Shown: piece by piece, positions 42,509 through 51,869 of the stretch
Position numbering within the stretch: position 1 is the stretch's first letter
Layout: every line of letters starts with the position of its first letter
Assembly (NCBI RefSeq): GCF_022229005.1
Contig: NZ_JAKKFD010000011.1
Coordinates: forward strand, 160,598-224,597
Origin: Micromonospora trifolii
GTDB taxonomy: Bacteria; Actinomycetota; Actinomycetes; Mycobacteriales; Micromonosporaceae
Direction: 5' to 3'
DNA: 64,000 bases
Notes under the pieces: model-generated
Databases searched by the model: none
What the model was told of the DNA's origin: nothing
What the model saw: only the letters and a program-made list of their open reading frames with translations
Program-made: the position numbers and the translations under genes

Positions 42509-43177
42509 GCGCTTACCCGCGATGTCTCGGCGTGTTGACACGCGTTCATGCGGCACTACATTTTCGAGGTCGAGCATCTCCGACGCGGTCAGCGGTGCCG
42601 TGACCCCGTCCAGTACGCCGTCCTCGGTGAGGGCGACGGCTGCGGCCTCGGCCAGGTCGGCGTGCGCGGTCCAGGACACCGGGCCGTCCGCCGGTGCCAC
42701 GAGTTGCCCGGTCTCCAGCGCCGTGCCGATGGAGAAGCTGAGCGTGCTCGCGTAGAACCCGTTGCGCAGGGCGGTGAAGGCAACCCCCAGTCCGGCCAGG
42801 TGCTCCTCGGTAGCGGCGTGCGTGGGCTGGGCGGCGAAGAGCGAGTCCCGGGAGGCGGCCTGGTGGCTGGTGTAGAGGATTCGGTTGGCTCCCGCGTCGC
42901 GGGCGGCGTCGATGGCGGCGTGGTTGGCGGCGATCGCGCCGGAACCGCGGATGGCGGCGGACACGACGAGCACCTTGTCGGCACCCTCGAAGGCGTGCCC
43001 CAGCGTGGCCGGGTCGGTGAAGTCCGCGGCGCGCACCCGCACCCCCCGCTCCGCCAGGCCGGCGGCCCTGTCGACGTCGCGAACGCTCACGCCCACGGCG
43101 TCGGGTGGCAGCCGGTCGAGCAGCCGCTCGACGATCTGGGACCCGAGCTGACCAGTGGCACCGGTGACGACGATCAT
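42482..43177 (-). CDS. NmrA/QorB-like NAD(P)H:quinone oxidoreductase, C-terminus lost
   Basis: A 231-residue open frame. Residues 1-206 match the first two thirds of QorB-type proteins: MIVVTGATGQLGSQ, KVLVVSAAI, LYTSHQAA and ALRNGFYASTL. After LDLEN (202-206) homology stops and 25 unrelated residues follow to the stop; the family is normally about 286 residues. The missing C-terminal 81 residues are found at 53369-53614 on the opposite strand. Divergent from a TetR gene with operator repeats between. Probably not functional as it stands. Confidence 0.8.
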   Translation of the reverse strand: MIVVTGATGQLGSQIVERLLDRLPPDAVGVSVRDVDRAAGLAERGVRVRAADFTDPATLGHAFEGADKVLVVSAAIRGSGAIAANHAAIDAARDAGANRILYTSHQAASRDSLFAAQPTHAATEEHLAGLGVAFTALRNGFYASTLSFSIGTALETGQLVAPADGPVSWTAHADLAEAAAVALTEDGVLDGVTAPLTASEMLDLENVVPHERVSTRRDIAGKRSASTETST

Positions 43178-43186
43178 GACGAACTC

Positions 43187-43241
43187 CTTGTTATCGACGT
43201 TACGCTGCCGACGTTAGCACTGATAATTCGTGGATAACAAG
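43187..43241. promoter_or_regulatory. TetR/NmrA divergent operator region
   Basis: CTTGTTATC (43187-43195) and GATAACAAG (43233-43241) form a perfect inverted repeat flanking GACGTTA and GCTAACG-like half-sites; TAGCAT six bases before the tetR ATG is a candidate -10 box for a leaderless mRNA. Probable TetR binding region. Confidence 0.55.
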
Positions 43242-43260
43242 ACGCTGTTAGCATCGGTTC

Positions 43261-43974
43261 ATGGTGACGACGCAGGACACCCGCGACGACGTCCGTGCCG
43301 GCATCGTCGCGGCAGCGACCCACCTGCTGCGCGAGAAGGGCGCGAACGCCGTGACGACGCGCGCCGTCGCTCAGGCCGCGGGCGTGCAGGCGCCGACCAT
43401 CTATCGCCTGTTCGGCGACAAGGACGGGCTCATCGACGCCGTCGCCGAGCACGTCATGGCCACCTACGTCAGCGGCAAATCGGTCGCAGCGGACGGCCCG
43501 ACGGGCGACCCGGTCGCGGACCTGCGCGCCGGATGGCGCGCACACGTGGAGTTCGGCCTGACAAACCCCGAGCTGTACGCGCTGATCGCCACGCGGGGGA
43601 GCGGCGCACCCTCGCCGGCAACTGTCGCCGGCCTCGACGTGCTCCGTCGTCGCGTCCGGCGACTCGCCGCGACCGGCCTTCTCCGGGTCGACGAGGAGCG
43701 CGCACTCCAGATGATCCACTCGGCGGGTAACGGAACCATCCTCACGCTGCTGGGAGTGCCCGCCGACCAGCGTGACCTCGGTCTGGGCGAGGCCATGCTC
43801 GATGCCGTGCTCACCAGCATCCTGGCGACAACTCCGGCAACACACGACACCACGGCGAACGCTGTCGCGGTGACCTTCGCGACGGTGCTGCCCGACCTTG
43901 CGGGGCTCACCGCCGCCGAACGCGCGCTGATGGCCGAGTGGCTCCACCGATCACTGACTCACCCGACGCCGTGA
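43261..43974 (+). CDS. TetR family transcriptional regulator
   Basis: A 237-residue regulator with the N-terminal HTH GANAVTTRAVAQAAGVQAPT and IYRLFGDKDGLIDAV, the TetR signature. It is divergent from the broken QorB/NmrA-like gene, its expected target; regulators of this type often sense quinones or electrophiles. The ligand domain is typical length. Followed by the flavin monooxygenase leader region. Confidence 0.88.
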   Translation: MVTTQDTRDDVRAGIVAAATHLLREKGANAVTTRAVAQAAGVQAPTIYRLFGDKDGLIDAVAEHVMATYVSGKSVAADGPTGDPVADLRAGWRAHVEFGLTNPELYALIATRGSGAPSPATVAGLDVLRRRVRRLAATGLLRVDEERALQMIHSAGNGTILTLLGVPADQRDLGLGEAMLDAVLTSILATTPATHDTTANAVAVTFATVLPDLAGLTAAERALMAEWLHRSLTHPTP

Positions 43975-44020
43975 TCACCCGGCGAGGAACGACTCGACGG
44001 GATCGCGCCGGGGGAGATAG

Positions 44021-45625
<1,605 letters not shown>

Positions 45626-45688
45626 TCTCGGCTCCTCAGGGCCTGTCGGTGAGAAGCAGTCGCCATCCTGGCGACGGCGACACCTGCC

Positions 45689-45730
45689 GACGCGCCGGCA
45701 GACGGTCAGCTCGTCGTCTGCCGGCGCGTC
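45689..45730 (+). terminator. terminator of the monooxygenase gene
   Basis: A perfect 16-bp stem, GACGCGCCGGCAGACG with CGTCTGCCGGCGCGTC, and a 10-base loop, 64 bp after the stop. No U-tract. It separates the monooxygenase from the toxin operon promoter. Confidence 0.8.
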
Positions 45731-45819
45731 ACCACTGATCCAGCAGCGGATCGATCGCCTGTGGATGCTGACGCCTTCTGCCTCGCCTCAACGGGTGTCG
45801 ATGAAGGACGGCTCGGTTG

Positions 45820-45842
45820 TATTCTCCGGTCAAACGGGGAGG
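45820..45842 (+). promoter_or_regulatory. promoter -10 and strong ribosome site of the toxin operon
   Basis: TATTCT at 45820-45825 is a good -10 box with no strong -35, and GGGGAGG (45836-45842) precedes ATG 45847 by four bases. They mark the start of the WXG100/HNH toxin operon. Confidence 0.45.
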
Positions 45843-45846
45843 GCAC

Positions 45847-46029
45847 ATGTCAATGAGTCAATCGACGGGCGGGGAGTGCGTCCGCACGCTGGCCGCGACC
45901 GTCGGTCCGCTGCGGGCCGCCGGTCCTGCACCAGAGGATGACGAGACCGTGCGCCGCCCGTGGCCGGGCGAGTTCAAGCCGGCGTTGACTGAGGCGCAGG
46001 CGCAGACGTCAAGGGGTTGCGTCGGGTGA
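45847..46029 (+). CDS. hypothetical small protein, first gene of toxin operon
   Basis: A 60-residue ORF from ATG 45847 behind GGGGAGGGC, soluble and rich in Ala, Pro and Glu (PAPEDDETVRRPWPGEFKPA). Its TGA overlaps the GTG of the EspC-like gene (GTGA), the same coupling used through the rest of the operon, which is the main reason to accept it. No family recognised; it may only be a translated leader for the next gene. Confidence 0.5.
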   Translation: MSMSQSTGGECVRTLAATVGPLRAAGPAPEDDETVRRPWPGEFKPALTEAQAQTSRGCVG

Positions 46030-46349
46030 ACGGCTTCGAGGTCGATCCGGTGTTGCTGCGCTCCGGCGGGGACGCCGTGATCGACGTCGCCCAGGGGTTC
46101 ATTGGTGAGCTGGAGAGTTTCGAGGCACAGATGCAGGGCTTCGGCGAGCCGTGGGGTGCCGACGACATCGGGTCGCTGATCGGCATGGCGTACACCACTG
46201 TCGCGGCCTGGGTGCTCGACTGTATCGGCGAGGCGGCCGAGGAGATCGGGTCGGCGGGCAGCGACCTGACGTTGATGGCCGACAACTACGAGGCCGCCGA
46301 GCAGGACGCGGACGGCATGATCCAGGCCCTCCGCGGGCAGTTGGACTGA
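46026..46349 (+). CDS. EspC/WXG100-like type VII secretion-associated protein
   Basis: A 107-residue all-helical protein: GFEVDPVLLRSGGDAVIDVA opening, a helix turn with EPWGADDIGSLIG and the end ADNYEAAEQDADGMI, matching the ESX-1 EspC/DUF2580 pattern, with Trp-Gly in the turn. Such proteins are partners or carriers for export of polymorphic toxins. Start GTG 46026 overlaps the preceding stop and has AAGGGG upstream. Followed after four bases by the WXG100-like channel-domain protein. Confidence 0.78.
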   Translation: MNGFEVDPVLLRSGGDAVIDVAQGFIGELESFEAQMQGFGEPWGADDIGSLIGMAYTTVAAWVLDCIGEAAEEIGSAGSDLTLMADNYEAAEQDADGMIQALRGQLD

Positions 46350-46353
46350 CGGC

Positions 46354-46848
46354 ATGGGCCTCCAACTGCCGGGTGAGCTGATCACCGCGCTCGGCTGGCT
46401 CGGGTACAGCTGGCCCGAGGCCGACGAGGAGAAGATCTTCGAAATGGGCCAGGCTTGGCTTGCCTTCGGCGGTACCGTCGGGAACGCCGCGGGCCAAGCC
46501 GGGTCAGCCGCGACCGCGGTGTGGTCGCAGCACAGCGCCGAGTCGGTGCAGGCGTTCCAGAAGTGGTGGACCGACGCCGAGAGCGGGCCCGGCACCCTGC
46601 CGAGCTACTCCCAGGCGGCGATGCTGATCGGCACCGGTCTGATGATCTGCGCGGCGATCGTGCTGGCGCTGAAGATCCAGATAATCGTGCAGCTCGCGAT
46701 TCTGGCGTTTCAGGTGGCGCAGGCCATCGCGACGGCGGTCGTCACCTTCGGCGCGTCACTCCTCGAGATTCCGATCTTCCAGATCATCATGCGGGAGATC
46801 GTTGGCCTGCTGATCGACCAGGTCCTCTCGGAGCTGCTGAATGCCTAG
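46354..46848 (+). CDS. WXG100-like N-terminal (CpnT-N-like) domain protein without toxin domain
   Basis: A 164-residue protein. LPGELITALGWLGYSWPEAD and the helical block up to residue 80 match the WXG100-like domain found at the N-terminus of long actinobacterial polymorphic toxins (CpnT-type). Residues 88-160 are two hydrophobic helices (AAMLIGTGLMICAAIVLALK). In known toxins this unit continues into a linker and a C-terminal toxin; here a TAG ends it, and the toxin is encoded separately, overlapping by eight bases in another frame. Confidence 0.75.
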   Translation: MGLQLPGELITALGWLGYSWPEADEEKIFEMGQAWLAFGGTVGNAAGQAGSAATAVWSQHSAESVQAFQKWWTDAESGPGTLPSYSQAAMLIGTGLMICAAIVLALKIQIIVQLAILAFQVAQAIATAVVTFGASLLEIPIFQIIMREIVGLLIDQVLSELLNA

Positions 46849-47416
46849 CCACAAGCCGAAGAGCTCGAAGCCACGCGGCGGCGTGCCGAAGGCGAAGGTC
46901 GGCAAGCTGGTGGGCAAGGCGGTCGAGGCCGCCGCCAAGAAGCCGAAGAAGCGGATCCCGGCGCCGCCAGTGACCCGCAACAACGACCTGCCCGAGTTCG
47001 TCCTCAAGATCAAGCGCAAGCCGTCGTACAAGAAGGGACCCTTCGACCGCAAGGTCAGGGCGCTGCAGAAGCTCAGTGACGAGGGCAAGCTGTTCAAGCA
47101 GGCTAACCCCCTCGACAAGGACCCCGAGCTCACCAAGGCGTACCGCGAGCGCGTCCGACAGGCGATCTTCGCCAAGTACTGGCCGCCGGGCGGCACAGCC
47201 ACCGCGGAGGGCAAGGCCATGGCGGAGAAGCTTCTCGCCCGCCTGGACCGGGTCGACGCCGATCATGTCTGGGATCCGCAACTAGGCGGTCCAGACACAG
47301 TCGATAATCTGAGGTTTCTGGACAGCCATACGAACCAGGACATGGGCAGCGAGATCTGGCAGAAGATTCGGAACCTGCCGGACGGTACGCCGATCCGAAT
47401 AGAGGTGATTCCTTGA
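46841..47416 (+). CDS. HNH-type nuclease toxin of a type VII-linked polymorphic toxin system
   Basis: A 191-residue protein. Residues 1-75 are very basic (Lys/Arg-rich, KSSKPRGGVPKAKVGK) and 137-170 contain DRVDADHVWDPQLGG, DNLRFLDSHTN, a His/Asn pattern (H142, N156, N165) shared by HNH/ENDO VII-type toxin nucleases. It probably cleaves DNA in competitor cells. It overlaps the CpnT-N-like gene, and the following TTG-started immunity gene overlaps its stop (TTGA). A ribosomal frameshift producing a fused protein is conceivable. Confidence 0.75.
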   Translation: MPSHKPKSSKPRGGVPKAKVGKLVGKAVEAAAKKPKKRIPAPPVTRNNDLPEFVLKIKRKPSYKKGPFDRKVRALQKLSDEGKLFKQANPLDKDPELTKAYRERVRQAIFAKYWPPGGTATAEGKAMAEKLLARLDRVDADHVWDPQLGGPDTVDNLRFLDSHTNQDMGSEIWQKIRNLPDGTPIRIEVIP

Positions 47417-47952
47417 ATCCCGACCTGCGGGACCTCATCGTGGAGTTGCGCGCCGACCTGGAGGCGGACCAGCCCGCGACGTTGCTGTGGGGGCAGATCA
47501 ATCAGGGTGCGCCGGCCGACAAGATCTCCGACGACGTGCCGCAGCCGGTTCGCGAGCTGCTGGAGGTCGCCGACGGCGTCCGGGCCGGCGACTTCGAAAT
47601 CCTGGGCACGGCCGACCTCGACTACTGGCGCAACCTGCTCGGCCACATGCCCGAGTTCAGCGGAGTGGCCGACGAGCCTGCCGAGTGGTATTACCTCGGC
47701 CTCCTGGCCCGGGAGCCGCTGCTGCTGCGGCGCGACACCGGTGCGGTCTGGTGGTGCCCGCAGACCAGCAATGACCCGTTCTACGTGCGGGAGGAGTTCG
47801 AGGAGTTGATGCCGAACCTCGAGTACTTCCTCGCCGCCTACGTGTTCGGTCCCCTGTACATCGATGTCGCGGGCGACGACGGGTGGTGGGAGTTCCTCGA
47901 CGAGCACGGGCTGACCACCGTCGATGAGGACGACGAGGAGCCCGACGAGTGA
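47413..47952 (+). CDS. SMI1/KNR4 (SUKH)-like immunity protein
   Basis: A 179-residue acidic protein (TVDEDDEEPDE tail) that starts at TTG 47413 within the toxin stop. VPQPVRELLEVADGVRAGDF and later VWWCPQTSNDPFY fit the SUKH superfamily, the most common immunity family for nuclease toxins. Its acidity complements the basic toxin. Coupled to the next gene through GTGA at 47949. Confidence 0.72.
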   Translation: MNPDLRDLIVELRADLEADQPATLLWGQINQGAPADKISDDVPQPVRELLEVADGVRAGDFEILGTADLDYWRNLLGHMPEFSGVADEPAEWYYLGLLAREPLLLRRDTGAVWWCPQTSNDPFYVREEFEELMPNLEYFLAAYVFGPLYIDVAGDDGWWEFLDEHGLTTVDEDDEEPDE

Positions 47953-48488
47953 GCGTCACCTACGAGCAGCTCATCGACCTGTGGGGCACCGACGGTATGC
48001 TGCACTTCCCGGTCGACAGGTTCGACGACATCCTCGGCCCGATCCGGCCGGAGACCTTCCCACCCAACGGCGCCTTCCCGACGGACGTACCGATCCTGTT
48101 CACAGTCGACGTTGCCGTCGAAGGCTTGGAGCTGTTCTCCAAGCTGCGCATCGAGATCGGCGACGAGGGGCCGCGCACCTACCTCGTCCTGGGCAGCTCA
48201 CCGGAGGACAGTCAGATGCTGTTCTGCCTGGACACGCTGGCCGGGGGCGTCGAGTTGCTGGACCTGGAGTCGCCGAACTTCGAGCCGGTGAACACGACGT
48301 TCGCGGCGTTCGTCGAGTTCCTGTACCGCCTCGGGCAGCTGATCGCGAACGACCCAGGTGGCCGGGAGCGTGCGGCCCGCGCCGCAGCTATCCGCGCCGA
48401 CCTGACGATGGTGGACCCGTCCGCGTTCGCTGATCCGGAAGCGTGGTGGAGCCTGGCTTTCGGTCAACTGGAGTCCACCGGCCACTGA
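47949..48488 (+). CDS. SUKH-4-like immunity protein
   Basis: A 179-residue acidic protein with YLVLGSSPEDSQMLFCLDTL and FEPVNTTFAAFVEFLYRLGQ, the core of SUKH-4 proteins. GTG 47949 overlaps the preceding stop. Two consecutive immunity-type genes behind one toxin suggest either a paired antidote or an orphan immunity protein against related toxins. Last gene of the operon. Confidence 0.75.
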   Translation: MSVTYEQLIDLWGTDGMLHFPVDRFDDILGPIRPETFPPNGAFPTDVPILFTVDVAVEGLELFSKLRIEIGDEGPRTYLVLGSSPEDSQMLFCLDTLAGGVELLDLESPNFEPVNTTFAAFVEFLYRLGQLIANDPGGRERAARAAAIRADLTMVDPSAFADPEAWWSLAFGQLESTGH

Positions 48489-49062
48489 CGACCGCTCCGC
48501 TCGCTCACGGCGTCCTTCGAACCTCGCGGACCATCCTGACGGGATTACTGGATTGTTATTACCGATAATCCGGTAAATACCTGCCACATAAGGGGCGAAA
48601 CGGACGCACATCATAATGACAGTTCTTGTGCGTAAGGCATCAGTCTGGTGTGAGTGGCCGGACGCGGCAACCGTCCTGTTGAGCGCCAGCCGTACTTCAG
48701 CGGCCGAAAACGCGGCGTCCAGCAGGGACGGCATCGCCCTTCAATACGCACGTCACGGATCTTCAGCGACTCGATCTTCGGGCTTGAGGAAGATCGGTTC
48801 GGCGATCCTTCCCTAACGGCCTGACCAGAAGGGCTCTCCGATTCAAGCGGGGGCAGGGCCTCAAGGGACACTGCGAGGTGGTCCGAGAAGAACCGCTTCC
48901 TCGACAAGATCAGGACGTGTTGAAGTCCGAGGTTCTCTGCACGAAACCGATGGCCGTGACCAGCCGCCGTGCACGGGAGGGTGAACTTTCCACTGGTCTG
49001 GACTCGGGTGCACTACGGTCGATGTGTTCCGTACTCCTATGTGCGACAGTGAGGGCCTGGGC
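48489..49062. other. 574-bp region without a confident gene
   Basis: This stretch is less GC-biased than its surroundings. It holds an inverted repeat TTACCG-ATAATC-CGGTAA (48559-48576) in an AT-rich segment, and a minus-strand open frame of about 100 residues (48611-48907, longer if an upstream non-ATG start is used) whose product (for example RKRFFSDHLAVSLEALPPLE) I cannot assign. It is likely decayed or horizontally acquired DNA next to the transposase fragment. Confidence 0.4.
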
Positions 49063-49281
49063 ATGGTCGATGAGCCGGCGTTACTCGAGCGAGGTGTGCT
49101 GACCACACCCGCGAAGGTCTGGGACCTGGCGGTGCGCCGGGCCGAGGTGATCGGCCGGCTGGCCGCTGGCGCGACGTTCGGGCATGCCGCTGCCGATGCG
49201 GCCGGGGTGGCGCTGAGGGTGTCGCGGCGGCAGACCGGCCTGGCCGCGACCCGCGCTGCTAGGCAGAGTCGCAAGCGATGA
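49063..49281 (+). CDS. N-terminal fragment of a Mu/TnsB-like DDE transposase
   Basis: A 72-residue ORF: AKVWDLAVRRAEVIGRLAAG then HAAADAAGVALRVSRRQ, which resembles the N-terminal HTH region of Mu-type/TnsB-like integrases, where the sequence continues into a DDE catalytic core. Here it stops after QSRKR, and its TGA overlaps the ATG of the GIY-YIG gene (ATGA). The catalytic domain is absent, so it is a remnant, or an HTH domain reused as a small regulator. Confidence 0.5.
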   Translation: MVDEPALLERGVLTTPAKVWDLAVRRAEVIGRLAAGATFGHAAADAAGVALRVSRRQTGLAATRAARQSRKR

Positions 49282-49727
49282 CCACCTACGACGAATACCG
49301 AGACCGGCAGCGGCTAGTCGGCCGATACCGACAAAAGATCCGCGGGTACGGCACCCTTGGCGACCCGAACGAAGCCATGATCGAAGCCAGCCAGGAGGTC
49401 TTCGGCGACTTCGGCGACCCCGGCCTGGAGCACTGCTATGCCGGCGTGTACTTCGTCGCCAGCGACCCCTACATCAAGATTGGTGAGACCGGCGACGGCC
49501 CTTACGAACGGATGCGCTCCTTCCACACGGGCAACCCCCACGGCCTAAAGGTGCTGCACGTCATCGCTGAAGACCGCAAGAAGGAACGCAAGCAACTGGA
49601 AGATCAGCTCCATGAGCGCTTCGCCTACCTGCGCCTACCTGACAGCGAATGGTTCCATCCCGGCCCCGAGTTGACGGAGTTCATCGCCTCCAGCTGCGCC
49701 AGGGAGTGCTACCCGTCGCTGACCTAA
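49278..49727 (+). CDS. GIY-YIG nuclease family protein (T5orf172/Mug113-like)
   Basis: A 149-residue protein with a C-terminal GIY-YIG-type core: AGVYFVASDPYIKIGETGDG, ERMRSFHTGNPHG, ERKQLEDQLHERFAYLRLPD and SEWFHPGPELTEFI. These are the ordered motifs of the T5orf172/Mug113 branch, with Tyr, Lys-Ile-Gly, Arg, and Glu/His-x-x-Phe positions present. Such proteins occur in phages and accessory islands. It overlaps the transposase-like fragment by four bases. Confidence 0.75.
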   Translation: MTTYDEYRDRQRLVGRYRQKIRGYGTLGDPNEAMIEASQEVFGDFGDPGLEHCYAGVYFVASDPYIKIGETGDGPYERMRSFHTGNPHGLKVLHVIAEDRKKERKQLEDQLHERFAYLRLPDSEWFHPGPELTEFIASSCARECYPSLT

Positions 49728-50049
49728 ATCTGGCCCTAGTTCCGAGATCGCCCTCCTCCAGAACAGCAGCGTCCCCGCCGACGTTGCTCAGGTAGCCCGT
49801 CACGGTAGCCCGAAGGTGCGGATGGAGCCGGCCTCGACAATCACCGCGTCGAAGGGGTAGCGAGCGAAGGCTTGGGGCAGGACGAAAGGACAACGCCCGG
49901 TTCAGGATCGTGCGGATCTCGGCGTCGGTGTAACGCGCGGCATGTGCGGCACGAGCCAACCCGCTGAAACTGATGCGAGGTGACCGGCCAGGATGACTGC
50001 CTCGCTCCGTGGGCGTGCTGCGCTTCCGGTCGATGATGGGAGGAATGGC
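49728..50049. other. 322-bp region with possible decayed gene remnant
   Basis: No intact gene. On the minus strand two frames carry protein-like segments, ARYTDAEIRTILNRALSF (about 49950-49890) and VLPQAFARYPFDAVIVEAGS followed by IRTFGLP and TGA (about 49885-49801), which would join by a frameshift near 49885. Together they look like the end of a broken gene of unknown family. Confidence 0.35.
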
Positions 50050-50712
50050 GTGGGCGTCGTGCGGGGGCAGGTGCTTGACGAGGTCGCTGACATGGTTCCG
50101 ACTTTCCCCGCGCCGCAGTGCGTGCGGGTGGCCGTCGACGGGGTCGACGGGGTGGGTAAGTCCACGTTCGCCGGGGAGTTGGCCGCGGTGCTCAGCGACC
50201 AGGGACGTCATGTCGTGCACGTGTCGGCGGACGACTTCCATCACCGCCGGGCTGTGCGACATCGCCGGGGAAAGGATTCGCCGGAAGGCTTCTGGCTCGA
50301 CAGTTACGACTACGGAGCCCTCGTCCAGAACGTGCTGGGGCCGTTCGGTCCCGGGGGCTCTCGCCGTTACCGTCCCGCTGCCCATGATCTTCGGACGGAC
50401 GAGGTCCTGGATCTAGCGTGGCAGACCGCGGTGCCGGGCACGGTACTCATCGTCGACGGGCTGTTTCTGCACCGTGACGAACTGGTGGAGTTCTGGGACT
50501 TGTCAGTCTTTCTTGATGCGCCGTTCGCGGTCACCGTGGCGCGGATGGCCCGACGCGACGGCTCGCATCCGGATCCCGAACATCCCAGCCTCGGCCGCTA
50601 CGTCGGCGGCCAGCGGCTGTACTTCGCCGCCTGCGCGCCGCACGAACGCGCGAACGTCGTCATCGACAACCAGGATGTGACTCGACCGGTCATCACCAAG
50701 GTCGGCAGCTGA
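50050..50712 (+). CDS. uridine kinase family P-loop protein
   Basis: A 220-residue P-loop kinase: VRVAVDGVDGVGKSTFAGEL with Walker A, VHVSADDFHHRRAVRHRRG, and VPGTVLIVDGLFLHRDEL with Walker B-like Asp, the pattern of actinobacterial uridine kinase-like proteins. I prefer GTG 50050 because GGAGGA lies six bases upstream; the frame runs back to 49993. It may phosphorylate a nucleoside or another small molecule; the family is loosely assigned. Confidence 0.8.
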   Translation: MGVVRGQVLDEVADMVPTFPAPQCVRVAVDGVDGVGKSTFAGELAAVLSDQGRHVVHVSADDFHHRRAVRHRRGKDSPEGFWLDSYDYGALVQNVLGPFGPGGSRRYRPAAHDLRTDEVLDLAWQTAVPGTVLIVDGLFLHRDELVEFWDLSVFLDAPFAVTVARMARRDGSHPDPEHPSLGRYVGGQRLYFAACAPHERANVVIDNQDVTRPVITKVGS

Positions 50713-50787
50713 TCACCGGGTTGCGGGGGCGCCGGCTATCGCGGCTCTCGTCACGCACCGGGGAAACTGGTCATCCCAGAACGATCA

Positions 50788-51249
50788 CTACGAGCGGCCG
50801 TACGCGGCGCGGGCCTGGGCTACCTCGGCGGCCTCGCGTTCACGCCAGCGGCGCTGGGCCTCCCGGTTGCAGGTCCGGCAAACCCGACGGTACCGGCCGG
50901 TGGCCGGGTCGAGTTCACGGTCGTGGCCGTTGCGGCACTGTGCTGCCTGGGTTCGGTTGCGGCAGGCCTCGGTCCGGCTGACCTGACGCAGATGCGTCGG
51001 CTCGATACAGTCGGCGGCGCCGCAGGTCTGGTCAACGTCGAGGGCCGGATCGTACCTGCCGACGAGGACGACGTACGCGGCGATGTGCGCCCACGCGCGA
51101 CCGGCGACCTTCTGGTGCACCCCGCGTCGCCGCCCGTAACCTTCGATGACCAGGCAGCCGTCGTCGGTGCGGTGTGAGCGCTCCAGCAGGTAGGCGCGCA
51201 GTGACTCCTCGGTGTGGTACCGAGACAGACCCTTCACGGTCGAGAGCAC
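50788..51249 (-). CDS. HNH endonuclease-like protein with altered active site
   Basis: A 153-residue phage-type HNH protein: WAHIAAYVVLVGRYDPALDV, then DQTCGAADCIEPTHLRQVSR and TEACRNR, and a C-terminal zinc knuckle CRNGHDREL...CRTCNREAQRRW. In active relatives the core reads HxC...NPxHL...N; here the first His is Gln (DQTC) and the last Asn is Cys (TEAC). The metal-binding Cys remain. It may bind nucleic acid without cleaving it, or be decaying. Confidence 0.7.
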   Translation of the reverse strand: MLSTVKGLSRYHTEESLRAYLLERSHRTDDGCLVIEGYGRRRGVHQKVAGRAWAHIAAYVVLVGRYDPALDVDQTCGAADCIEPTHLRQVSRTEACRNRTQAAQCRNGHDRELDPATGRYRRVCRTCNREAQRRWREREAAEVAQARAAYGRS

Positions 51250-51386
51250 GCCGTCACCGTACCCATGTCACGCAGCGTCGCCGAATCATGCCTGACACGC
51301 TGGCGTGCCTGCTCGGCGAAAGGCCGCGCGCTCCGGCCGGTAGCCGGCTGCGCTGTCCGCACCAGAGCTGCCGTAGCGTCGCCCGG

Positions 51387-51779
51387 GTGGGTCTGCTGTT
51401 GGTGCTGCGCGCTCCGCTGCCACGTCCGAAGAGCCTGCGTCGGGCGACCCGCGCGCAGCGGCGGGAGCGCTATCGCGCCGACGCCGAAGAGTGGGCCACG
51501 GCGCGGGAGCGCGGTGTGCTGCTCGACGTGCCGGTGGAAAAGTTGCTGCCGTTGCTGAACGCGGCCGGCGGCAACCGACTTCCGATCTTGGGTCAGCTGA
51601 ACCCGTGGTCGGATGGCGTACTCGTTCATGAGGATCTGCCGCAGCTCGATGCTGACGTCGACCGTCTGGGGGCGGCGGCGGCTGACGACACGGAGCGTGG
51701 GCTGGTGGCGGGACTGAAGGCGTTGCTGGCGCGTTGGCGGGACGAGCCTGGCCTGACGCTGCACTGGTATGGGGACTGA
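51387..51779 (+). CDS. conserved hypothetical protein
   Basis: A 130-residue protein I do not recognise. A short hydrophobic start (GLLLVLRAPLP) leads to a basic helix (RRATRAQRRERYRADAEEWA) and an alpha/beta-like remainder ending LTLHWYGD. GTG 51387 is chosen because TAGCGT lies seven bases upstream, consistent with a leaderless transcript; the open frame extends to 51174. Convergent with the DHFR-like gene across a strong terminator. Confidence 0.5.
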   Translation: MGLLLVLRAPLPRPKSLRRATRAQRRERYRADAEEWATARERGVLLDVPVEKLLPLLNAAGGNRLPILGQLNPWSDGVLVHEDLPQLDADVDRLGAAAADDTERGLVAGLKALLARWRDEPGLTLHWYGD

Positions 51780-51821
51780 TGGAGATGCGAACGCTCGCAT
51801 CGAGCGAGCTGGGCGACGCCC

Positions 51822-51863
51822 CGTCGGCGTCACCGACACATGTCAGGGTCGGTGACGCCGACG
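51822..51863. terminator. bidirectional terminator between convergent genes
   Basis: A perfect 16-bp stem, CGTCGGCGTCACCGAC with GTCGGTGACGCCGACG, and a 10-base loop between the hypothetical gene end (51779) and the DHFR-like gene end (51870). Confidence 0.85.
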
Positions 51864-51869
51864 ACCGTC

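Noticed and set aside
48611..48907. Minus-strand 98-codon frame as a gene
   Set aside because: No ribosome site, no recognised family and mixed codon use; recorded in the gap entry instead.
51174..51386. N-terminal extension of the hypothetical protein at 51387
   Set aside because: The extension is Arg/Cys-rich, overlaps the divergent HNH gene start and lacks a ribosome site.
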